Source of the DNA: JAZIHH01 sp036678685
GTDB lineage: Bacteria > Bacillota > UBA4882 > UBA10575
Length of the DNA stretch: 64,000 bases
Direction of reading: 5' to 3'
Assembly: GCA_036678685.1 (NCBI GenBank)
Contig: JAZIHH010000034.1
Location: forward strand, 361,560-425,559
The notes beneath the pieces are model-generated. The model was not told where the DNA came from, did no database searches, and saw nothing but the letters and a program-made list of their open reading frames with translations. Each line of letters opens with the position of its first letter. The stretch's first letter is position 1. Made by a program: the position numbers and the translations under genes. Shown in pieces: positions 42,388-50,396 of the stretch.

Positions 42388-44371
42388 CTTTCAGTCCCCT
42401 ATAGATCGGGTCAAAGGTTGTAACCTCCGGTCGACAGATGTACCCGGAAATCTACGTGGAATTTCAGTCCCCTATAGATCGGGTCAAAGGTTGTAACTTC
42501 GGGGGATCGTTGGCTGGTTGGTCCAATTGCCGATTGTATTTCAGTCCCCTATAGATCGGGTCAAAGGTTGTAACTTCGATACCAACAGAAGAAAGCGCTC
42601 CTGCCATACTGATTTCAGTCCCCTATAGATCGGGTCAAAGGTTGTAACTTCTTTTCGGGCCGGTGTTTCGGGCGGCTTATGGTGCAGATTTCAGTCCCCT
42701 ATAGATCGGGTCAAAGGTTGTAACCACGGGAAGCCGGTCTGGCGGGTGTATGACGCAGACCATTTCAGTCCCCTATAGATCGGGTCAAAGGTTGTAACTT
42801 TTAGGCCGGCTCTTAGCCTGCCCGGGCTCCTTTGGGCATTTCAGTCCCCTATAGATCGGGTCAAAGGTTGTAACCCGTCCGGTAAGTTCGGTATAGACGG
42901 AGGCGATTTTATTTCAGTCCCCTATAGATCGGGTCAAAGGTTGTAACACCTTGACACACGTGGTCTTTTCTCGTTTTTACCAGGTATTTCAGTCCCCTAT
43001 AGATCGGGTCAAAGGTTGTAACCATGGACGGTACTCACGGATCCGGGTATCGTTTTTTAGATTTCAGTCCCCTATAGATCGGGTCAAAGGTTGTAACATG
43101 GTGCAGTGGCCATACTTTTTATCGCCGACTTTATTACATTTCAGTCCCCTATAGATCGGGTCAAAGGTTGTAACTCTTGGACCGCCAACTCAGAGCCGAC
43201 CTCGTAAGCCAAATTTCAGTCCCCTATAGATCGGGTCAAAGGTTGTAACGGGTTGAGCGGTGGAGTGCGCGGACGCAAGACCGGCGATTTCAGTCCCCTA
43301 TAGATCGGGTCAAAGGTTGTAACCCCGTCTGGTTGGCCTATACGTCCATGCCGGTATCGATTTCAGTCCCCTATAGATCGGGTCAAAGGTTGTAACTACG
43401 GCGCTTTAATGTAGCTTAGAGCCTCCGTTTGGATTTCAGTCCCCTATAGATCGGGTCAAAGGTTGTAACATCTCATGCTAACAAAGCGTCCAGATCGGAT
43501 ATTAAAATTTCAGTCCCCTATAGATCGGGTCAAAGGTTGTAACGGGTGAGGGCGTGCCACTTAGAGTCACGCTCAAACAAATTTCAGTCCCCTATAGATC
43601 GGGTCAAAGGTTGTAACACTTCATGATATACGTCTTGATTTACTGCCACTTATCCGGACTATTTCAGTCCCCTATAGATCGGGTCAAAGGTTGTAACTCT
43701 ATTACTACAACCTAAAACTTCCGCCGCTCTATGACATTTCAGTCCCCTATAGATCGGGTCAAAGGTTGTAACCTCACAAAGGACTTCAACGTCCGTGAAA
43801 CCCGGGCAATTTCAGTCCCCTATAGATCGGGTCAAAGGTTGTAACGGCCATCCGGGGCCGGGGGATTTATTATGCGCTGGCGGATTTCAGTCCCCTATAG
43901 ATCGGGTCAAAGGTTGTAACAAAATGGAAAGAACATACATTGTGGAAGAATCTTTATTATTTCAGTCCCCTATAGATCGGGTCAAAGGTTGTAACCCCGT
44001 TCCCACCTGTTTCGGCGTCCATGACCATCACGATTTCAGTCCCCTATAGATCGGGTCAAAGGTTGTAACTGCAGGTCCTGCTGGTAAAGTAGTAGCATGG
44101 ATAGATAATTTCAGTCCCCTATAGATCGGGTCAAAGGTTGTAACGGTGGTAAATGGTAAAGCGTACGTGGGCGGTAATGCGGATTTCAGTCCCCTATAGA
44201 TCGGGTCAAAGGTTGTAACGTTTCCCGCTTTGCCGAGTAGGATGGAGGCAGTATCTAATTTCAGTCCCCTATAGATCGGGTCAAAGGTTGTAACTAGAAA
44301 AAGATTCCGATGCAACAGGAACCTTTATTCTAGAATTTCAGTCCCCTATAGATCGGGTCAAAGGTTGTAAC
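42388..44371 (-). CRISPR. CRISPR array, 27 repeats of 37 bp and 26 spacers
   Basis: Repeats begin at 42388, 42461, 42538, 42612, 42688, 42762, 42838, 42911, 42986, 43061, 43138, 43213, 43287, 43360, 43433, 43507, 43581, 43661, 43736, 43809, 43884, 43959, 44033, 44108, 44183, 44258 and 44335. By eye all are identical except that the first has C for A at its first base. Spacers are 35-43 bases. On the minus strand a repeat starts GTTACAACC and ends GACTGAAAT, the usual end giving an 8-base crRNA tag ACTGAAAT, so the array reads right to left and the newest spacer is next to 44335. Confidence 0.98.
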
Positions 44372-44615
44372 GGTGGTTTTTGAAAAGCTTTATTTACCCC
44401 TTTAGCTTGTTGTTCACTAATCCCAATTGACATAGTAGTTGATGATTTTTTCGCAAATGGTTTTTCTGTAGAAAAACCCGGGGTATTTGCGAAAAATCCA
44501 ATTTTCCCAAGAATTTCATTAAATTAGATTTCGATGTTAATTCTGTTTTTCCTTCCCCTTATCCCTTTTCTATGTAAAACGTGTTAATTACCGGATTTTA
44601 GCTTTTTGATAGGAC
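44372..44615 (-). promoter_or_regulatory. Presumed CRISPR leader
   Basis: AT-rich stretch on the upstream (right) side of the minus-strand array. It contains a nested inverted repeat at 44447-44496. One minus-strand frame is open through it for about 60 codons and ends in the first repeat, but has no ribosome binding site. Confidence 0.65.
44447..44496. repeat. Nested inverted repeat in the CRISPR leader
   Basis: Outer arms TTTTTCGCAAAT (44447-44458) and ATTTGCGAAAAA (44485-44496) are perfect 12-bp complements. Inside lie GGTTTTTC (44459-44466) and GAAAAACC (44471-44478) with a 4-base loop. The two stems stack except for six unpaired bases on one side. Confidence 0.85.
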
Positions 44616-45335
44616 TTAGATGCTCAATTGCTTGTTCGTTCCTATCCTCTGCCTGCGCCGGTCACTGATTATTAAACCCAGCGCGTAGTAACCTACCACA
44701 GCCAACGGATAATCCGGGATATAACCCAATAAGATCTGCAAACTGCCAACCCATACGGCAAAAAGAGTCAAAGCATTATACAAACCCTTATGAACATCAG
44801 GATATTTCATTGTTAAGATGCCCAGGGTTACGATGGTTGTCGGGCAAGGCATCAGTCCAAAAAAGGAGAACAAAAGATCACCGGTTGAAAAAACAAAGCC
44901 TTGACCATATATGTAAGTGGGGTACCAAAAACCGAATACTATTAAAGGAATGACCAGCAAGCGCCCTTTGGGAACATTAGAAAAATCCCAATCCCCTTCT
45001 TCATCCGCTTTGCGTGCGCTTTGTATCCAACGCACCAAAATGTTGCCCAGTAAAAGCGGTAAAATCCCCCAAAAAACTACACTCCCCACCCCCAGCTCTT
45101 GATAAAACCGGTAAAACATATAGATCCCTGTGTATAAAAAAATCCAGAGGTAGTTTACGGCAAACCAAATATTAAAGAGCTTCCGGTTTTTCTTTTTACT
45201 CATTAAGACATAGCAAAGAATCAAAAGAGCCATTATGTGAAGAAATGGCGCCAAATAAGTACCGATCCCGGTTTGATATTCCCTTTGAATATTGTCAAAG
45301 GCCCGCCCAAAACCGGCTGGACTAAATTCGGACAC
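44616..45335 (-). CDS. DUF6064-like membrane protein
   Basis: A 239-residue protein with about six to seven hydrophobic helices. It begins SEFSPAGFGRAFDNIQREYQ, then YLAPFLHIMALLILCYV, and has the conserved-looking GDLLFSFFGLMPCPTTIVTLGIL near residue 165, which fits DUF6064 membrane proteins. Function unknown. The GTG at 45335 lies 6 bases after AAAGGAGG; the longer upstream frame has no such site. It is the first gene to the right of the CRISPR leader. Confidence 0.7.
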   Translation of the reverse strand: MSEFSPAGFGRAFDNIQREYQTGIGTYLAPFLHIMALLILCYVLMSKKKNRKLFNIWFAVNYLWIFLYTGIYMFYRFYQELGVGSVVFWGILPLLLGNILVRWIQSARKADEEGDWDFSNVPKGRLLVIPLIVFGFWYPTYIYGQGFVFSTGDLLFSFFGLMPCPTTIVTLGILTMKYPDVHKGLYNALTLFAVWVGSLQILLGYIPDYPLAVVGYYALGLIISDRRRQRIGTNKQLSI

Positions 45336-45530
45336 ATTGATCCTCCTTTCCCGGGCGCCCGTGCCTCCCCGGTTGCTATTTTCCGGCAACCTATTCTTGT
45401 TAAATTTGTCTGCTTCTCTAAAAAAACTGTATTTCCTTCCAACTTGCCGAAAAATAGCCGTTGCGGGCTGAAGAAATAAACGGATCAACCTCCTTACCGA
45501 GCCCATGCGCCCATGCGCCATTTGGCAATT

Positions 45531-45560
45531 AAAAAGCCTATGCCCGGCAGGCAAAGGCTT
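45531..45560 (-). terminator. Terminator candidate on the minus strand
   Basis: Read on the minus strand, AAGCCTTTGCC and GGGCATAGGCTT form a stem around TGCC-type loop bases, followed by TTTTT (45531-45535). It directly follows a short open frame ending at 45571. Confidence 0.6.
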
Positions 45561-45570
45561 GTCCGGAAGC

Positions 45571-45672
45571 TTATATCAATCCTTCGTCTTTGGCTTGGCG
45601 CCGTCTGCTGTCATGATTACCATGGGTGGTGGCGGGGTGAGGAAACATCGCCGCCAGGTTTTGCTCCGGCAT
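45571..45672 (-). CDS. Possible 33-residue small protein
   Basis: A short frame between two minus-strand terminators. It starts at ATG 45672 (or at an inner ATG 45648) and encodes a hydrophilic peptide with PHPATTHGNHDSRRRQAKDE. The composition (His, Arg, Asp, Glu; no rare codon pattern) looks protein-like, but no good ribosome binding site precedes it: a GGAG lies 15 bases before the inner ATG. No family is recognised. Confidence 0.3.
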   Translation of the reverse strand: MPEQNLAAMFPHPATTHGNHDSRRRQAKDEGLI

Positions 45673-45697
45673 AAAAAAACCCGGTTATGAAACCGGG
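45672..45697 (-). terminator. Terminator of the Gfo/Idh/MocA gene
   Basis: CCCGGTT (45680-45686) and AACCGGG (45691-45697) form a hairpin with loop ATGA; on the minus strand a run of seven T follows (45673-45679). Confidence 0.88.
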
Positions 45698-45709
45698 GAA
45701 TTTAGGCAT

Positions 45710-46756
45710 TCAAGCCAGGGTGTACTCGGGGACGCGGTCAACCTTGACGACATCCTGGTCCCGGATGGACTGGAGAATGGCAAAGACGGTTCGCATGTCG
45801 CCCAGTTCCATGTCGGGGGTGACGGCGAGGGCTTCTTCTCCGGTTAGGGCTTTGTGGAAGTTTAACAACTCGTTATAGTAACCGCGCATCGGGCGGTATG
45901 GGATTAGTTCGTGGCCGCCGTCGTTATAAAAGAGGTTAATATAACCACAGTTGGGATCTTCGAGGTAAAGCTGGCCCTTTTCCCCGAAAATTCTGAGGCC
46001 GACGAGGGGTTTTTGCGGTTCCTGCCCCGCATTATAATACGAGAAGGTTCCGATTACATTGTTCATAAAGTGGATGTTGACGGTAATCACCGCGTACGGG
46101 CTGAAACCATCATCCTGTGGTACGCCAAAAGCCTGAAGATATTTTATCCCGCCAAAGACGTGACGGATGCCGGCCAGGGGATGGATGGCCGCGTCAAGGA
46201 TGTCCCCGCCGGGGTATACCGGGTGTTGCCGCCATTCTTTGGCCGCAAAAGTATCCTCCTTCATGGCACAGGGAAAACAACTGGTGGTGTGGTAGATAAA
46301 AAAGACCGGCCGCCCGATCTTTTCCGTGCGGATGAGATCGCGGATTAAATTAAACTCCTCACTGTACCGGTAGTTTTCCGCCACCAGTAAAGGAATGCCA
46401 TAGGCCGCGGACAGATCCCTGGTGGCCAGGGCTTCTTGGTAAGTGGCGCCCATCGGTTTTTCCAGGATCACGGCTTTCCCAGCCCGGGCCGCCGCCGCTG
46501 CGACCCGGTGGTTTAAAGCAATGGGGACAATAATATCGACCGCCTGAAGATCGGCCCGCCCGAGCAGGGCGTGGTAGTCGGTGAAAATGTCTTCGGGCGG
46601 CAAACCCAGTTTCCTGCCCCAGGTTTCCGCACGTTCCCTGTTTACATCACAGACCGCGCGGATCTCAAACCGGTCGGCCAGTTCCTGAAAGGCCGGCCAG
46701 TGCAGTTTTTCCCAGGCCATCCCGGTGCCGATAACTCCCACCTTAATTTTTTCCAT
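45710..46756 (-). CDS. Gfo/Idh/MocA family oxidoreductase
   Basis: A 348-residue NAD(P)-dependent dehydrogenase. The Rossmann fold begins IKVGVIGTGMAWEKLHWPAF with the GxGxxx nucleotide loop, then RAVCDVNRERAE. The catalytic Lys lies in VILEKPMGATYQEAL, and GGDILDAAIHPLAGIRHVFG carries the D-x3-H pair usual for the family. Such enzymes oxidise sugars, inositols or amino sugars; the substrate cannot be told. ATG 46756 follows GGAGGG. A terminator lies just downstream, so it is probably transcribed alone. Confidence 0.9.
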   Translation of the reverse strand: MEKIKVGVIGTGMAWEKLHWPAFQELADRFEIRAVCDVNRERAETWGRKLGLPPEDIFTDYHALLGRADLQAVDIIVPIALNHRVAAAAARAGKAVILEKPMGATYQEALATRDLSAAYGIPLLVAENYRYSEEFNLIRDLIRTEKIGRPVFFIYHTTSCFPCAMKEDTFAAKEWRQHPVYPGGDILDAAIHPLAGIRHVFGGIKYLQAFGVPQDDGFSPYAVITVNIHFMNNVIGTFSYYNAGQEPQKPLVGLRIFGEKGQLYLEDPNCGYINLFYNDGGHELIPYRPMRGYYNELLNFHKALTGEEALAVTPDMELGDMRTVFAILQSIRDQDVVKVDRVPEYTLA

Positions 46757-46976
46757 GATAAAACCTCCCTCCAGGTTTAATTTTCCCGGACCAAGACGGT
46801 TTATAACTGGAAGGAACTTCAGACAGGTTTTTCTTGGGCACGCAGCCGGGGTTTGGCCTGCTTGATAAGACTTGCGGAAAGACAATATCGGGTACCAGGC
46901 GGCCCGCAGGGCAAACCGCCTGGTAAATTTGGTTTTTGTTTGGGGATTTACAAAAGCCGGTTTTTTGCTCACAATT

Positions 46977-47303
46977 TTATTGGTTAAACTGTTGGGATTG
47001 ATTGGCCAAAGTCTGGCTCATTAGGCCCGGGGACTGGTCGATTTCCAATTGGTTTTGCGTGTTTTGTTGGGGATTGCCGGCGTTCTGCTGGTAATTACCC
47101 TGGTATTGACCAAGCGTGCCAATTTCCAGACCGATCAGGTTTTGCGTGGCCAGAATCTGGCTGATCCTGCCCGGAGATTGGGCCACTTCGGTTGCGGTTT
47201 CGAAGTTGTATTGGTTGTTAAAAGTAGCGGCCTTTTTTAGATTTTGGGCCTGACTTTGGGCCTGGTTTTGGGGTTGGTTCAGATTTTGCTGCTGATTGTT
47301 CAT
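46977..47303 (-). CDS. Gln/Asn-rich protein with an internal duplication
   Basis: A 108-residue protein, over 35 percent Gln plus Asn by eye, with no signal peptide, no Cys and no membrane segment. Two copies of the pattern E-x2-QSPG-x2-SQ-x-LA-x-Q are seen at residues 39-54 and 87-102, 48 residues apart. Such low-complexity Q/N-rich proteins in spore formers are often coat or matrix proteins, but this link is only a guess. GGAGGT precedes ATG 47303. It follows a terminated small gene and may have its own promoter. Confidence 0.65.
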   Translation of the reverse strand: MNNQQQNLNQPQNQAQSQAQNLKKAATFNNQYNFETATEVAQSPGRISQILATQNLIGLEIGTLGQYQGNYQQNAGNPQQNTQNQLEIDQSPGLMSQTLANQSQQFNQ

Positions 47304-47388
47304 TTTATTACCTCCTTCGGGTATATTATGGGCGAAGGTGTAAAAAGCATAGCCGTTAGTTCCTGTAAAAAGATAAACTTCCCAAAGA

Positions 47389-47417
47389 AAAAAGACTGCC
47401 GCCTCCGGCAGTCTTTG
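47389..47417 (-). terminator. Terminator after the 58-residue protein gene
   Basis: AAAGACTGCCG and CGGCAGTCTTT form a near-perfect hairpin with a short loop; on the minus strand it is followed by a T-run. Confidence 0.88.
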
Positions 47418-47427
47418 GTAATGCCGC

Positions 47428-47604
47428 TTACTCCTCCCCGGAGAGTTTTTTGATCACTGCCACCCAGCGCTTGATTAGCGCGGGCCCTTGGATCTCCTGC
47501 GTACAGGTGCTGGAGAGAACGGGATACCTGCAGTTCTGTTCAGTCTGGGGCCTTTGTTGATAATTCCGGTTTTTGTCCAGGAGTTGAACCGATAAAACAG
47601 GCAA
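47428..47604 (-). CDS. Small protein of unknown function (58 residues)
   Basis: Starts at TTG 47604, 8 bases after AAAGGAG; a GTG at 47613 would overlap that box. It encodes a hydrophilic peptide with QNCRYPVLSSTCTQEIQGPALIKRWVAVIKKL; two Cys could form a disulfide. The strong ribosome binding site and the strong terminator right after the stop support a real gene. No family is recognised. It is read in the same direction as the Q/N-rich gene. Confidence 0.5.
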   Translation of the reverse strand: MPVLSVQLLDKNRNYQQRPQTEQNCRYPVLSSTCTQEIQGPALIKRWVAVIKKLSGEE

Positions 47605-47613
47605 ACAGGTCAC

Positions 47614-48010
47614 TCCTTTCTGTATACCGGCTTTATACCGGTCATTACATTATATGAAACAAGTGACTACAAGGAACGGGCAAAAATAATTCCCTTCCGG
47701 GTTAAAACCATACTTTTTAGGGAAAGTAGCGGCGTATTACCGAAGCATTATATTACAATAAGCCCTTCTGTCCGCTGTTTCCCTGCAAGGTCTTATAAGA
47801 AGGACGGAAAAGCGGGCAACAGGTTGTCCACATATAATCCGGTTTTGTGAAGATCTTCGCTAAAATAAAATTTCGTCACCGGGAATTTTTCCGTAGCCGG
47901 GGGAGCAGGGGGGTTTACGAAGCTTGCGTCCAACCAAGGAAAATGCTATAATCGTTACTGTTACCGCGCCCGAAGAGATTTCGGGTCAATTTTTTCGGGA
48001 GGACGTTTTG
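47614..48010. other. Intergenic, about 400 bp before lepA
   Basis: Divergent region between the small minus-strand gene and lepA. Only the lepA ribosome binding site GGGAGG (47997-48002) is clear; no convincing promoter or RNA element was seen. Confidence 0.4.
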
Positions 48011-49810
48011 GTGGAACAGAGTCGGATCCGGAACTTTTGTATAATTGCCCATATTGATCACGGCAAATCGACCCTGGCCGACCGTTTGTTGGAATATACC
48101 GGGGCGGTTGCCGGCCGGAAAATGATGGCTCAGGTCCTGGACTCCATGGATCTGGAGCGGGAACGGGGGATTACCATTAAAGCCCGGGCGGTCCGCCTGG
48201 TCTACCGGGCCAAGGACGGCCTGGAGTATATCTTGAATCTCATCGATACCCCCGGTCATGTTGATTTTTCCTACGAGGTATCCCGGTCCCTAGCCGCCTG
48301 TGAAGGAGCCTTGCTGGTGGTGGACGCCTCCCAGGGGGTGGAAGCCCAGACCATCGCCAACCTTTACCTGGCTCTGGAGCAGGATTTGGAGATTATCCCG
48401 GTCATCAATAAAGTGGACCTGCCCAACGCCGAACCGGAAAAAGTCAAAAGAGAACTTAAAGAGATTGGCGGTTTTGATCCGGAACAGATAGTGATGGCGA
48501 GTGCGAAAACGGGGCTGGGCACTACGGAAATTTTGGAGGCTGTGGTCCGGCATATCCCGCCGCCCAAGGGGTCAGCCGGCCTTCCAACGCAGGCCTTGGT
48601 CTTTGATTCCCATTTCGACTCCTACCGGGGAGTTATTGCCTATGTCCGCATGGTTAACGGCAGAATCAGGGTGGGCGAAAAAATAAAAACAATGGCCACG
48701 GGGAAAGAGTTTGAAGTGACGGAACTCGGGGTCTTTACCCCCGAAATGCATCCTGTGGAAGAGCTGCGGCCGGGCGAAGTCGGCTATTTAGTCGCCGGAA
48801 TCAAGAACGTCGGTGACAGCCGGGTCGGGGATACGATTACCACCGTGGAACGCCCTGCGGAAAAGCCCCTGGCCGGGTACAAGCCGGTCACCTCCATGGT
48901 TTATTGCGGATTATACCCGGTGGATAACAGCGATTACGACGATCTCCGGGAAGCCCTGGGCAAGCTGCAGTTGAATGATGCGGCCTTGGTCTTTGAACCG
49001 GAGTCCTCCGCCGCCCTGGGGTTCGGGTTCCGTTGCGGTTTCCTCGGCCTCCTGCACATGGAAATTGTGCAGGAACGGCTGGAAAGGGAATACGGCCTTA
49101 ACTTGATTGCCACCGCGCCCAGTGTGGTCTACCGGGTTTACCTTAAGAACGGGGAAAAGATGGAGATCCGCAATCCGTCGGATCTGCCGGCGCCGGGTAA
49201 AACCGACTATTTGGAAGAGCCTTTTGTCCGGGCCGAAATCATCCTGGCCGGTGATTATGTCGGTCCGGTCATGGAACTTTGCCAGGAAAAGAGAGGAGTC
49301 TTCCGGAGCATGGATTACCTTACCCCGGAACGGGTGCTCTTAGCCTACGAACTGCCTTTGTCCGAGATTCTCCTGGATTTTTATGACAAATTGAAATCCC
49401 GCTCCCGGGGCTATGCCTCCCTGGATTACGAATTTATCGGTTACCGCCGTTCTGAACTGGTCAAGTTGGATATTCTCCTCAACGGCAAGCCGGTGGACGC
49501 CCTTTCGGCCATTGTGCACCGGGAAAAAGCCTATTACCGTGGAAAACAACTGGTGCAAAAGCTGAAAGAGATCATCCCCCGGCAATTATATGATGTTCCC
49601 ATTCAGGCGGCAATCGGCAGCAAAGTTATTTCCCGGGAGACCGTCAAAGCCCTCCGCAAGGATGTCCTGGCCAAGTGTTACGGGGGCGATGTGACCAGAA
49701 AACGCAAACTGCTGGAGAAACAGAAAGAAGGGAAAAAACGCTTAAAACAACTGGGAACTCTGGAAGTACCCCGGGAAGCCTTCCTGGCGGTATTAAAAAT
49801 CGACGATTGA
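48011..49810 (+). CDS. lepA: Translation elongation factor 4 (LepA)
   Basis: A 599-residue GTPase that back-translocates ribosomes. G1 to G4 motifs: AHIDHGKSTL, the switch I RERGITIKA, DTPGH, and NKVDLP. The EF4-specific C-terminal domain is complete (LAKCYGGDVTRKRKLLEKQKEGKKR). GTG 48011, 8 bases after GGGAGG, is chosen as start and gives the usual length; a longer frame from 47924 has no support. In many Clostridia lepA follows gpr-spoIIP; here it is 23 kb away from gpr. Confidence 0.96.
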   Translation: MEQSRIRNFCIIAHIDHGKSTLADRLLEYTGAVAGRKMMAQVLDSMDLERERGITIKARAVRLVYRAKDGLEYILNLIDTPGHVDFSYEVSRSLAACEGALLVVDASQGVEAQTIANLYLALEQDLEIIPVINKVDLPNAEPEKVKRELKEIGGFDPEQIVMASAKTGLGTTEILEAVVRHIPPPKGSAGLPTQALVFDSHFDSYRGVIAYVRMVNGRIRVGEKIKTMATGKEFEVTELGVFTPEMHPVEELRPGEVGYLVAGIKNVGDSRVGDTITTVERPAEKPLAGYKPVTSMVYCGLYPVDNSDYDDLREALGKLQLNDAALVFEPESSAALGFGFRCGFLGLLHMEIVQERLEREYGLNLIATAPSVVYRVYLKNGEKMEIRNPSDLPAPGKTDYLEEPFVRAEIILAGDYVGPVMELCQEKRGVFRSMDYLTPERVLLAYELPLSEILLDFYDKLKSRSRGYASLDYEFIGYRRSELVKLDILLNGKPVDALSAIVHREKAYYRGKQLVQKLKEIIPRQLYDVPIQAAIGSKVISRETVKALRKDVLAKCYGGDVTRKRKLLEKQKEGKKRLKQLGTLEVPREAFLAVLKIDD

Positions 49811-49811
49811 C

Positions 49812-50333
49812 TCATTTTTTCTTGTCCCTGGCGATGAAGCCCCCTTTGGTCCGGCGGGCGTCAAAGGTGACGACAAAAGCCTGGGGGTCGATCTCGTCCA
49901 GCAGGTTCAAAAGACGGGGAAGCTCCTTCCGGCTGGTGGTGATATTAAGAATATGACGGGGGCCGGATCTGCCCTGCCCTTCCAAGACGGTAACGCCGAA
50001 GTTTTGCCGGCGCAACCGGCTGATTAACTCTCCGGAATGGTTTTTGGGAATCACCTGTACCAGGTTGTAACCGACGGCCAGTCGTTCTTCCACCAACCCG
50101 CCCACTATGGTCCCGCAAGAAAAACCCAGGGCATAGGCGAGGATTTTCCAGGGATCATTTAAATGCTGGACGACCCGGCCCAAAGCCAGAATATAAACGC
50201 TGACCTCAAAAAAACCGGTAGCCGCCGCCGGCAAACGTTGCCCCCGCATCAGCAGCAACATTCTGATCGTGGCGAGGCTGACATCGAAGACCCGGGCGCA
50301 GAAGATAAATAAAAGACCGGATAAAAAATCCAT
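49812..50333 (-). CDS. UPF0316 (DUF2179/DUF5698) membrane protein
   Basis: A 173-residue protein with three N-terminal hydrophobic helices (LLFIFCARVFDVSLATIRMLLLM; AAATGFFEVSVYILALGRVV; ILAYALGFSCGTIVGGLVEERLA) and a C-terminal soluble DUF2179 domain. The latter has GVTVLEGQGRSGPRHILNITTSRKEL and DPQAFVVTFDARRTKGGF. Function unknown. ATG 50333 is preferred, 11 bases after AAAGGAG; the GTG at 50345 overlaps that box. It sits on the opposite strand between lepA and hemW. Confidence 0.8.
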   Translation of the reverse strand: MDFLSGLLFIFCARVFDVSLATIRMLLLMRGQRLPAAATGFFEVSVYILALGRVVQHLNDPWKILAYALGFSCGTIVGGLVEERLAVGYNLVQVIPKNHSGELISRLRRQNFGVTVLEGQGRSGPRHILNITTSRKELPRLLNLLDEIDPQAFVVTFDARRTKGGFIARDKKK

Positions 50334-50396
50334 GCTTTGATCCACTCCTTTGCAGTTGCCTCCCGCCGGGAATTATTTTAATAAGGAGGAATGGCG

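Noticed and set aside
43795..44315. Open frames within the CRISPR array on both strands
   Set aside because: They consist of the translated repeat (QSPIDRVKGCN or TTFDPIYRGLK) joined by spacers, with no start signal.
45336..45554. N-terminal extension of the DUF6064 protein
   Set aside because: The extra 73 residues are Arg-rich and not family-like, while GTG 45335 stands 6 bases after AAAGGAGG.
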